This document shows positions 6,994-14,667 of a stretch of 25,644 bases of DNA, in pieces. The stretch is from Methanobacteriota archaeon (lineage in GTDB: Archaea > Thermoplasmatota > Poseidoniia > Poseidoniales > Poseidoniaceae): the NCBI GenBank assembly GCA_002727515.1, contig PBXF01000011.1:91700-117343 (forward strand). The letters are read 5' to 3'. The translations under genes were made by a program, and so were the position numbers. Positions within the stretch are counted from its first letter, which is position 1; each line of letters opens with the position of its first letter. Below the pieces are notes generated by a model. The model searched no databases and was not told the DNA's origin. It worked only from the letters and a program-made list of their open reading frames with translations.

Positions 6994-8346
6994 TTATTTC
7001 GGTGGTTCAACAGACCACCAAACTACTAATTCTTCGTTTGTCTTTGGTACGGGACAATTTGCATGTCCACTAGAAATCAACTCTAGTCTTTTGATTACAA
7101 AATCTACAGATTTTCTAATTACAGGAGTTGGTTTTTTCTCCTCAGTACCGATAATGATGTCATTTAGTGCTGTTTTCCAATCTTTATCTGGATTAGAACG
7201 TCTCCAACTACCTAATGCTGCTCTCAATGGCCACATTGCTAAACATAATCTCCCATAGCCTAGCCTGCTTTTTCTTAATTTGAACATGTGCGCTTCTGCA
7301 AATGGAACATGATTTTGCTGTCTGTGAATCCAATTTTCCTGTTCTAACCATCTTACGATTCTTTGAGTGTGTCTTTTAGTTACAGATCTTACAGGTCCTA
7401 ATTGTTTGTGAAGGCTAGGTACATCAGTGGAATCTGTTAATGATAGAGTCCCTAAGACTGCCCATGTTGAGTGTGCAATTGGTCTGTGAGGTACATCTGC
7501 TGTCTTCGCTCTCTTCTCATCCCACTCATTTTCTGCTATTTCCATCCATTGCGAAGGTGATAACCCTTCAAGCCAATCTTCCATTAAAGAAATATGTTGG
7601 CTGGGGGCTCCAGGGAGTCTTTGTTGTGTTTGCACACCAGCGCTTAGGCGCTTAAGTAAGTGCCTGTCGACTCGGTCTTCATTAACATTTAGCGGTTCTG
7701 GTTTTTTATTAAAAAAAGAACTTAAAACTTCAGACAATTCTTTTTCCAATTCATCTAATCCGCTTTCGTTCAAAACCGGACCAACAATCTTAGATTTGCT
7801 AAAAGGAAATGGCGTTTCGATTTCTCCAGACAAAATTCCTTTGAATCCAGCTCTAATTTTTGTTTGAATCTCAGTTGTCTCGAAGTATTCATGTTTCTCT
7901 CCTGCCATACGCAATGTGCCCGAACTAATTCTCTTCATTGCTTTTTTTGGATCGCAGTCAATCCATATTACCAAATCTGGTATCATTGCTGCTGCATTCA
8001 TTTTCGCTACCTCTTCCAGCCCTAATTTACCAACAACTCCTTGGTATACTAAACTCGAGTGGATGTTTCTATCTGAAATTACAAGATCCCCTTTCAAAAG
8101 TCTAGGTTTTATCCATGTATGGGAATGATCGACCCTATCAGCGGCAAATAATCCTGCTTCCTCCAAGGGTGTCTTTTCTCCTTTACTGACAGCTTTAAGA
8201 GCTAATTTGCCTAATTCACTGTGACGTCTGGGCTCATGAGTTACATGTACATTTGGAAACGCCATTTTTTTTGCGAGCATAGAAATTAATCTAACAGCCT
8301 CGCCCTTTCCAGAGCCATCGCCCCCTTCAACACTGATGAGGTACAT
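6994..8346 (-). CDS. tmk: Thymidylate kinase with long C-terminal extension
   Basis: A 450-residue protein. Residues 1-210 are thymidylate kinase, which phosphorylates dTMP to dTDP: a P-loop at 8-14, EPRR at 38-41, FAADRVDH at 67-74, and SDRNIHSSLVYQG at 91-103 matching the DR-x3-S-x2-YQG signature, with a LID-like RMAGEKHEYFE. The P-loop reads GGDGSGKGE, lacking the usual Ser/Thr after Lys14 and having Glu next to it. Residues about 215-450 are an unknown basic, Trp-rich region, more than doubling the usual length of about 210. Its 292-357 part looks like a winged helix: three helices with VTKRHTQRIVRWLEQENWI as the third. The ATG at 8346 shares its first base with the upstream stop (TGATG), so it is coupled to the membrane protein gene. 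Confidence 0.82.
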   Translation of the reverse strand: MYLISVEGGDGSGKGEAVRLISMLAKKMAFPNVHVTHEPRRHSELGKLALKAVSKGEKTPLEEAGLFAADRVDHSHTWIKPRLLKGDLVISDRNIHSSLVYQGVVGKLGLEEVAKMNAAAMIPDLVIWIDCDPKKAMKRISSGTLRMAGEKHEYFETTEIQTKIRAGFKGILSGEIETPFPFSKSKIVGPVLNESGLDELEKELSEVLSSFFNKKPEPLNVNEDRVDRHLLKRLSAGVQTQQRLPGAPSQHISLMEDWLEGLSPSQWMEIAENEWDEKRAKTADVPHRPIAHSTWAVLGTLSLTDSTDVPSLHKQLGPVRSVTKRHTQRIVRWLEQENWIHRQQNHVPFAEAHMFKLRKSRLGYGRLCLAMWPLRAALGSWRRSNPDKDWKTALNDIIIGTEEKKPTPVIRKSVDFVIKRLELISSGHANCPVPKTNEELVVWWSVEPPK

Positions 8347-9128
8347 CAAAAAGCCTCCAGAGCTCTTTGATCCTCGAAATCTTGTTTATTTGTCATTAGC
8401 AATATCATGCTAAAGAGTATCAGCGCTGGCCCGAATATGATTAGTCCCCTTGAAAACAGGCCAACCCAGCAGAAAATTTGGGTTCTACGATATTTTTTCT
8501 TGCGCTTAATCTCAAAAGATGCATGGACTCCTACAAGCGCACAACCTATCGTTATGAGCCCTTCAACTGTTGCTAGTGCAACTGCATTTTCCATTGACCA
8601 TCCCTCTGTTTCGGATAATTCATCTTTAATTCTCTCACCATCTCCAACTAGCATGGTGACAGGAGATACTCCTACAGGTTCAGGTTTGAACTTTACAATT
8701 ACAGTCTCATATCCTTCTTTGGATATGTTTAATTTGTAATTCTTTACAACAACATTTTCGATAATATATCTGCCATTTGAGTCAGTCTTAGTGTCCTTAA
8801 ACGATTTACCAGTATCAATGTCGACTAGTTTGATAGTAACGTTTTCCATAGAATCACCTTCAGAATCTAAAACCAATCCATGAATATCTAGAGAATCATT
8901 GTCTTTGAATAGAGATGAATCTAGTAATTCCGAGGGGTTCCCTTGCAAGATTAGAACTCCAGATATTATTCCCATGATTGAACCTATCAATACTAATGTT
9001 GATGCCAAACTGAGATATGTGTCACCTTCAAAATCTTCATTCTCAAAAATTGGATCCTCTTGCTTATCAGTTTGTACTTTGATGACTAATTCTTCGCTAG
9101 CCTTTTTTTCCATACGCTTAGATTTCAT
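8346..9128 (-). CDS. Membrane protein with carboxypeptidase-regulatory-like domain
   Basis: A protein of at least 260 residues: a charged N-terminal tail (1-37), a membrane helix at about 39-62, a beta-sandwich of the carboxypeptidase-regulatory type at about 80-150 (IHGLVLDSEGDSMENVTIKL, then TDSNGRYIIENV and KEGYETV), and two more helices at about 182-203 and 218-246. The regulatory-like domain probably lies outside the cell. The first ATG is at 9128, but it has no clear ribosome-binding site. The reading frame stays open upstream to 9242, and a strong GGAGGTGAT ends three bases before an in-frame ATC at 9200, which would add 24 residues of charged helix (VEEEKKRLASLRQR). The true start may therefore be 9200. 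It sits between the M28 peptidase gene and tmk. Confidence 0.7.
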   Translation of the reverse strand: MKSKRMEKKASEELVIKVQTDKQEDPIFENEDFEGDTYLSLASTLVLIGSIMGIISGVLILQGNPSELLDSSLFKDNDSLDIHGLVLDSEGDSMENVTIKLVDIDTGKSFKDTKTDSNGRYIIENVVVKNYKLNISKEGYETVIVKFKPEPVGVSPVTMLVGDGERIKDELSETEGWSMENAVALATVEGLITIGCALVGVHASFEIKRKKKYRRTQIFCWVGLFSRGLIIFGPALILFSMILLMTNKQDFEDQRALEAF

Positions 9129-9197
9129 CCTAGATTTGATGAGTTTTGATTGTACTCTTTGACGGAGTGAAGCTAACCGTTTTTTCTCTTCTTCTAC

Positions 9198-9212
9198 GAT
9201 TATATCACCTCC
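9198..9212 (-). promoter_or_regulatory. Strong ribosome-binding site followed by an in-frame AUC codon
   Basis: On the minus strand GGAGGTGAT (9212 to 9204) is followed by ATA and then ATC (9200-9198), in frame with the membrane protein gene and 24 codons before its first ATG. The layout copies GGTGAT-N3-ATG seen before the HEAT gene, and is close to the sites before gyrB and the LeuA-like gene. No ATG, GTG or TTG occurs in frame between the M28 stop and this point. It is either a non-AUG start or a changed ATG. Confidence 0.55.
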
Positions 9213-9222
9213 GCTCAGGCAA

Positions 9223-9240
9223 TCCGAGCACGTGCGCGGA
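9223..9240. repeat. 18-bp near-perfect palindrome between M28 and membrane-protein genes
   Basis: TCCGAGCACGTGCGCGGA is an inverted repeat with one mismatched pair (A against C at the fifth base from each end), centred on GCACGTGC. It is GC-rich within AT-rich surroundings. It lies just after the M28 stop and just before the ribosome-binding site of the next gene, so it could be a regulator site or, as RNA, a small stem separating the two genes. No loop is present, so hairpin formation would be poor. Confidence 0.4.
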
Positions 9241-9242
9241 TA

Positions 9243-10382
9243 TCACCCCTCTGATTGATTATCCGCGTAAATCAAGTAAAGTAAATTGCCCCAAATTATG
9301 ATTATCATCCCAATAAATATGAAACCTACAGATGTATTTTCTGTTATGTCCTCATTGGAATCATCTGCCTCTTGAAGAGGGTTAGTTACCGTGTTTTCAT
9401 TTTCTTCAGAGTTCTCTCTAACATCTAGCCAAACACCTTCTCTCAAACCAAATTCAACCAACTTTCCAACCTTTTCTAATGACTCGGCACTTACCTTGTC
9501 TGCAGTGTCTTCGTGAGTATGCCAGTAACCCTGCCATGCACTTGCATTTGGACCGTATTTTATGTCGATAATGTCGATAGCAGGAATGTCTACTGCTAGC
9601 GCATAAATGTGGTCGTCCCAAACTGTGTGGATAGTTTCATTGTCATAGAATTCTAAGTCGTATCCTTCACAAATTGAAGATATTGTTTCCAAAGATTCTT
9701 CGGTTCGCAACCAAAGTGTTTCATTGCCCGGTAATGTCTTCGTAAGAGTCAAATCAGCATCTCCAACCATGTCAACTAGTATGAAAGATTCTATTTCATC
9801 AGCCTCATCCTGAGTGAGATTTTCAGACCACGCACGTGCTCCTAGGAAAGAGGGTGTTACTCCTTGGTCCTCCCCATCAGTGAAAAATAGAGTAACCTCA
9901 TGATCTAATTCTAGGCTTGGAATTATTTTTGCTAATTCAAGTAGAACAGCCACACCGCTTGCCCCATCGTTGGCTCCAAGAATTGGCTCCATCGTCCGAT
10001 TTTCATCTGGGTCACGCTCAGCTCTATCTCTTGTATCATAATGTGCAGCCAGTATGACTTCTGAACCTAGGCCGTGATTCCAAGTTGCAAATAGGTTTGT
10101 CAATATCATACCATCAACAAAATGGGTTGTCTCGGTTATCCTCCATCCGGTAAGATTTTCTTTTATTGAAACTCTCAAATCCGAACTTGCTTCGCTTCCA
10201 GGTACTCTTGGTCCGAGGGAGGTTTGGAAGGAAATCGACTCATTTGCACTTTCTCCATCGAAAACTAAATCGCATTCTAAATCTGTATTTTCGGTTGATT
10301 GCGCCTCTGATAAAAATGCGTATTGGTTGATGATAAGTGCAGTAAACAACAATACTGCTACTTTTCGCATATTTGATGCCAT
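9243..10382 (-). CDS. Exported, membrane-anchored M28 family zinc peptidase
   Basis: A 379-residue exopeptidase-type protein. An N-terminal signal peptide (about 1-28, ending LSEAQS) is followed by the M28 domain: H114 and D116 in AAHYDTRD, bridging D139 in GANDGASG, catalytic E171 next to D172 in FTDGEDQG, an aspartate in LVDMVGDAD, and a histidine in the WDDHIYAL or HTHED segment. An acidic linker of about 30 residues leads to a C-terminal helix (about 350-372), so the enzyme should sit outside the cell anchored at its C-terminus. M28 enzymes are aminopeptidases, carboxypeptidases or glutaminyl cyclases; I cannot tell which. The start at 10382 has no close ribosome-binding site; an ATG at 10370 lies about 26 bp from the TATA-like element at 10392-10402, so a leaderless start there is possible. 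Confidence 0.87.
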   Translation of the reverse strand: MASNMRKVAVLLFTALIINQYAFLSEAQSTENTDLECDLVFDGESANESISFQTSLGPRVPGSEASSDLRVSIKENLTGWRITETTHFVDGMILTNLFATWNHGLGSEVILAAHYDTRDRAERDPDENRTMEPILGANDGASGVAVLLELAKIIPSLELDHEVTLFFTDGEDQGVTPSFLGARAWSENLTQDEADEIESFILVDMVGDADLTLTKTLPGNETLWLRTEESLETISSICEGYDLEFYDNETIHTVWDDHIYALAVDIPAIDIIDIKYGPNASAWQGYWHTHEDTADKVSAESLEKVGKLVEFGLREGVWLDVRENSEENENTVTNPLQEADDSNEDITENTSVGFIFIGMIIIIWGNLLYLIYADNQSEG

Positions 10383-10391
10383 ACTCGCTGA

Positions 10392-10402
10392 GTATTAAAT
10401 AC
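10392..10402. promoter_or_regulatory. Near-palindromic TATA-like element between two exported peptidase genes
   Basis: GTATTAAATAC lies in the 76-bp gap between the divergent M28 and PKD-protease genes. Arms GTATT and AATAC pair around one base. Its centre is about 26 bp from the ATG at 10370 on the minus side, and about 62 bp from the plus-side ATG at 10459, which has its own Shine-Dalgarno site. It could drive both exported peptidases. The function is inferred. Confidence 0.4.
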
Positions 10403-10458
10403 CTCATCAGATTAGGGCTAATTGCGGTCTGTAATACGATTTCAAGGTGGTGAAACAA

Positions 10459-13400
10459 ATGTCTGAACGATGCTCTAATACTCCTTTCGCTATCTTGTTG
10501 ATTTTTTTGTTGTCAATCGCCTCACCACTAGCAAGTGCGAGTGATGAGGTAGAAAGCAATGATGCTACTACTACAGTTATTGATGCCTTCGAACCAGTAT
10601 TTGCAGACACTTCTGATTTCGTTGCTAGTGATTCACATCCATACATGATGCCTGGGTCTGATGAAAAGTTATTCAGTGCGACACGAATGATGAAAAATGC
10701 ATGGATAGATGCTGGAATGCCAGGAGCAGATATAGCCACATCTCCACAATCTGTGACCTCTGGCAGGGCATGTACACCTCACAATGAAGGAGATTCGCTA
10801 ACTGTTCCAAGTTCAGGCGGCCAGTTGTCTGTTACCGTACAAAAGACAACATCTACTGCAGCGTTCATGGTTCAAGATGGAAGAACTTTGTCATCCACAA
10901 TTTTGAATAACTGGGCTAGCACTTGGGATAGTACGGTATATCCTACTTTAATGACGTATTTCGGTAAGGATTATTTTGACGGAAGAGGAATTGCTCCTCC
11001 AGATGTCGACAATAATTGTCAAATTCAAGTTGTAATTTATGCAATAGATGGAGCGTACAACATTGGAGGGTATTTCTCACCAGGAATGTCTGCTTCAAGA
11101 GAAGCGATTTTTATTGATATTGACGATGCTCCTCTGTCATGGTCTAGAGTAATTCTTGCGCACGAACTACAGCATCTGATGCACAATGCGCTCGATCCAA
11201 ACGAAAATCTCTGGATAGATGAGGGAGCAGCAGATATGGCTGCATTTCTGTGTTTTGGAGGTTCTTCGACACTATATGGTCACGTCAACGCTTGGACTTC
11301 TTCAAGCCAGTATTCAGTTCGTTGGTGGAATCAAAGAATCGCTGACTACGGAGGAGGTTTCATCTTCTTATTGTACCTTGCAGACCACCTTGGTGGAGGT
11401 CCTGCCGTTCGTCAATTAGTTCAATCAACAGCTCAAGGAGCCGCAGCAATTGAAAATGTAGCCCGGTCACCTGTTGGAGCATCGCCGGGAGTAATTGGAA
11501 CTGAATTTAGAGATATATATGCAAATTTCACTATTGCAGCAACTTTAGACAGTGATCAGGGGATTTATGGACTTTCAAATTTATACATGACTCCAGCATG
11601 TGGGTCTTCAGATTTCTGTAGAATACAGCCTGCTGCAACTAATAACGATTGGACTACTCCATATTCAAGCACTGGTAATTCAGTTGAAGGATGGGGTGTT
11701 AGAGTATTCAAATTCACTCCTGGATCTGCCTCTTCTGCCCCGCTGACAATGCGATTTACTGGTGATGTTCCTGGGATGGACGGAGTAATAATGAGTCGGG
11801 CAATATCAGATGGAACATACACTCGCTCTGAAATAAATTTCAATGGTGCAGTCGGCACTGCTTTGGTTCCAGGGTTTGGAACTTCAACCGATGCAGCAAG
11901 TCTAACAGATGAGATTTGGGCAATCACCTGGTTTGGTTCGAATTTGGGAGATTGCGATTATACATCATGCGGTGGTTCATATCCACAAGGAACAATTGAT
12001 GTAGAAGCGGCGAGAATTACCTCCCCTGCTTCATTGAGCGTTAATTCTACCAGCTTTGAGGATAGAGACGGCGATGGAGGCGTTGATACTGCTGAAGTTG
12101 AATTCAATGTTCTTTCAAATGCTTTCTTTGAAGATCTTGATGTTGAGATTGAAGCAAGAAATTCTTCTGGAATCGTTTTAGATAGAATCCAAGCAAGAGT
12201 TCAGGCGGGCGGTGGTTCAGATGTAGAAACCAGCGTATGGTTTACAGCAAAAAGTAGTGAAATACATTCCTTCCATCTGACCATGACTGATATGCTTGGA
12301 GATACTATTGACACAACACAAACAGGTGGACAATTCCTTTCCAATATGGCACCTTCATCCAATTCATCTATTGAAAATCCGGATGTGCAAACATGGGAAA
12401 ATGTAAGATTCAATGGCGGTGGTTCGGATGCTTGGGGATTATCGCTAACTGCCGAGGAGCTGCCTTATCAAGATGACCCGATAGCATATGCGTGGACTTT
12501 TGGTGATGGTAATACTTCATCTCTTAAGAATCCGGTGAGGCCATATGTTACAATTGGTGAATACAATTCTACCTTAAGAGTTCTAGATGCTGGTGGAACT
12601 TGGTCGAGTCCAAGCACAGTATCAGTAAACGTTACGGATGATTCTGCACCTGTTCCATCGGTATCTGTTAACGGACAAACTATCATGAATAATCTTTCAA
12701 TTCTTACAGGGCAAATCATACAATTCGATGCCGTCCGAACGACTGATAATGTTCCAATAAATCACCTAACTTTTACGTGGGATTGGGGAGATGGCAACAT
12801 CCAATCTGGTAAAGGACTCTATAGAGCCTTCCACAAGTGGGAAGATGGGTTGACAGCAACAACGATTTACAATATGACATTGACAGTATCAGACGGTGTT
12901 AATTCAAACACCTTGGTGATACAAGTAATTCTGAATAATAGGCTCCCTATTCAGACTTTCAATAGTCAGTTGAACATTGAGACATTTACGCCTCTCAGAA
13001 TGCCAGATATATTTGAAGATCCAGACGGAGAAATTGTTTCATGGTCTTGGGAGTTCGAACAGGGCGTAAATTTAGATGGTGGAGTTGTTGATAGAACAGA
13101 TGTGTTTTCCTCTTTTATTACAGTAGATCAATATCCAGAAGTTGCATGGTCTACTCCTGGATTGAAAACAGTAAATGTTTCAGTGATTGATAACGACGGG
13201 GGGCTTCAAACCACACAAATTACTGTTAATGTATTAAATCAAATTCCAGTATCAAATTTCATAGTTAGAGATTCAGGTTCTCCTGGAAGCCCAATCATTG
13301 ATTTTAGAATTGAGGATGCGGATGTAGATACACCATACACTTTCGATGGCAGAACAAGCTATGATCCAGATGGTAGTATTGGCGATTCATCAGATTTGAA

Positions 13401-14667
13401 TTTCACTTGGACTTTTGCTGATGGATTTACATCAGACAATAACCTCCTAACCTACAATTTCTCTACTCCTGGGGAACATTTGGTAACCTTGGTAGTAACA
13501 GATGAAAACGGCGAAACTAGTCAACCAAGGACACTTTCAATCAGGGTAAAGAATCCAAAACCAATTATCAATGTCATAATTCTTGATGCCTGGTTAGATG
13601 GCGAAATAATAACTTCCACCACTCCTGTAGCCGAGGGACAAATACCCGAAAAATGGACTCACACCTTCGATGATGACGGAAATGTCGTAACTTCTCTCAA
13701 TCATATGCTTTACTTTGAGTCTGCTGGCACCAGAGATGGTGACAGGAAATACGAAGGCCGTTTTGTTCCATTGGAAAGCAACCACTCTGAATGGAATGGA
13801 ATTGTTGAATATTCGTGGGACTTTGGTGATGCGAGTCCTATTTCTCATGAACCTAAACCTTGGCACTACTATGAAAGATCAGGCACATACATAGTGACAT
13901 TGACTGTTAGAGACTCCTACCTTACTGGAGATGTAACTAGGTCTTCCTTTACGATTGTCGTCACTGAGGGTCCCGAGATTAATGAGATTCTAATCCCAGA
14001 AGAAACTGTGGTTGGAGAATCAATTATCCTTGATGCTAATGTTAGTGATAAAGAAGATGAGGAGGATTATGTTATTTGGAGAGATGAAGATGTATTTGAT
14101 GGTCTTCATACCGATAGAGACCAAAGAATATCCTCTGCAATCACAATTAAATGGGACACTGATCTCAATATAGATAAAGACGATAATGGATTCGCTGACG
14201 ATGATTGGGAGGAGTCGGAAAGTTCTGACGGTGTTAGAGTTAGAGCAAGTTGGGATAAAGTAGGTGAGAAAACTGTAAGGCTTCAAGTCTGTGATGCAAC
14301 AATTTGTGTTACAGAGGATTATGTTGTCAATGTACTGCCAAAAGATACGTCCCCGCCTAGTCTTTCAGATTTCTCAATTCAAGATTGGCAAGAGTGGTTT
14401 GTTGATGCCAGTCAAGAATCCCTGTTGGTTATTGCTCTAATTATTGCTGTGTTGATATTAGGCTGGGCTGTTATGCGAAGTCCGACAGAAATCGAAGAGG
14501 AAGCTGAGCAAGCAGCAGCCACTTACGAAGTCGATGAAGTTGAGTCATATGGTGGGGTCTTAGGTATGGATCAACATAATCCACCTCCTGCGCCATCTAT
14601 TCTCTCAAAAGATGAACGTAGAAACGAATCTTCTGGTTACGTAAGGCCACTTAGAAGGCGTCCTTGA
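10459..14667 (+). CDS. Large exported metalloprotease with PKD domains and C-terminal anchor
   Basis: A 1402-residue cell-surface protein. The signal peptide covers about residues 1-28 (ending ASPLASASD). The protease domain has HELQH at 235-239, followed by E255 in WIDEGAADMA, giving the HExxH plus downstream Glu zinc site of gluzincins. An EF-hand-like loop lies at 535-546 (DRDGDGGVDTAE). PKD-like beta domains are centred near 680 (AWTFGDGNT), 772 (TWDWGDGN), 858 (SWSWEFEQG), 982 (FTWTFADG) and 1118 (YSWDFGDAS), and a second acidic loop is at 1239-1250. A membrane helix at about 1322-1339 precedes a cytoplasmic tail ending in RRRP. Start: AGGTGGTG six bases before the ATG at 10459; GTG codons at 10447 and 10450 are less likely. 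It probably digests protein at the cell surface. The exact peptidase family is uncertain. Confidence 0.88.
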   Translation: MSERCSNTPFAILLIFLLSIASPLASASDEVESNDATTTVIDAFEPVFADTSDFVASDSHPYMMPGSDEKLFSATRMMKNAWIDAGMPGADIATSPQSVTSGRACTPHNEGDSLTVPSSGGQLSVTVQKTTSTAAFMVQDGRTLSSTILNNWASTWDSTVYPTLMTYFGKDYFDGRGIAPPDVDNNCQIQVVIYAIDGAYNIGGYFSPGMSASREAIFIDIDDAPLSWSRVILAHELQHLMHNALDPNENLWIDEGAADMAAFLCFGGSSTLYGHVNAWTSSSQYSVRWWNQRIADYGGGFIFLLYLADHLGGGPAVRQLVQSTAQGAAAIENVARSPVGASPGVIGTEFRDIYANFTIAATLDSDQGIYGLSNLYMTPACGSSDFCRIQPAATNNDWTTPYSSTGNSVEGWGVRVFKFTPGSASSAPLTMRFTGDVPGMDGVIMSRAISDGTYTRSEINFNGAVGTALVPGFGTSTDAASLTDEIWAITWFGSNLGDCDYTSCGGSYPQGTIDVEAARITSPASLSVNSTSFEDRDGDGGVDTAEVEFNVLSNAFFEDLDVEIEARNSSGIVLDRIQARVQAGGGSDVETSVWFTAKSSEIHSFHLTMTDMLGDTIDTTQTGGQFLSNMAPSSNSSIENPDVQTWENVRFNGGGSDAWGLSLTAEELPYQDDPIAYAWTFGDGNTSSLKNPVRPYVTIGEYNSTLRVLDAGGTWSSPSTVSVNVTDDSAPVPSVSVNGQTIMNNLSILTGQIIQFDAVRTTDNVPINHLTFTWDWGDGNIQSGKGLYRAFHKWEDGLTATTIYNMTLTVSDGVNSNTLVIQVILNNRLPIQTFNSQLNIETFTPLRMPDIFEDPDGEIVSWSWEFEQGVNLDGGVVDRTDVFSSFITVDQYPEVAWSTPGLKTVNVSVIDNDGGLQTTQITVNVLNQIPVSNFIVRDSGSPGSPIIDFRIEDADVDTPYTFDGRTSYDPDGSIGDSSDLNFTWTFADGFTSDNNLLTYNFSTPGEHLVTLVVTDENGETSQPRTLSIRVKNPKPIINVIILDAWLDGEIITSTTPVAEGQIPEKWTHTFDDDGNVVTSLNHMLYFESAGTRDGDRKYEGRFVPLESNHSEWNGIVEYSWDFGDASPISHEPKPWHYYERSGTYIVTLTVRDSYLTGDVTRSSFTIVVTEGPEINEILIPEETVVGESIILDANVSDKEDEEDYVIWRDEDVFDGLHTDRDQRISSAITIKWDTDLNIDKDDNGFADDDWEESESSDGVRVRASWDKVGEKTVRLQVCDATICVTEDYVVNVLPKDTSPPSLSDFSIQDWQEWFVDASQESLLVIALIIAVLILGWAVMRSPTEIEEEAEQAAATYEVDEVESYGGVLGMDQHNPPPAPSILSKDERRNESSGYVRPLRRRP

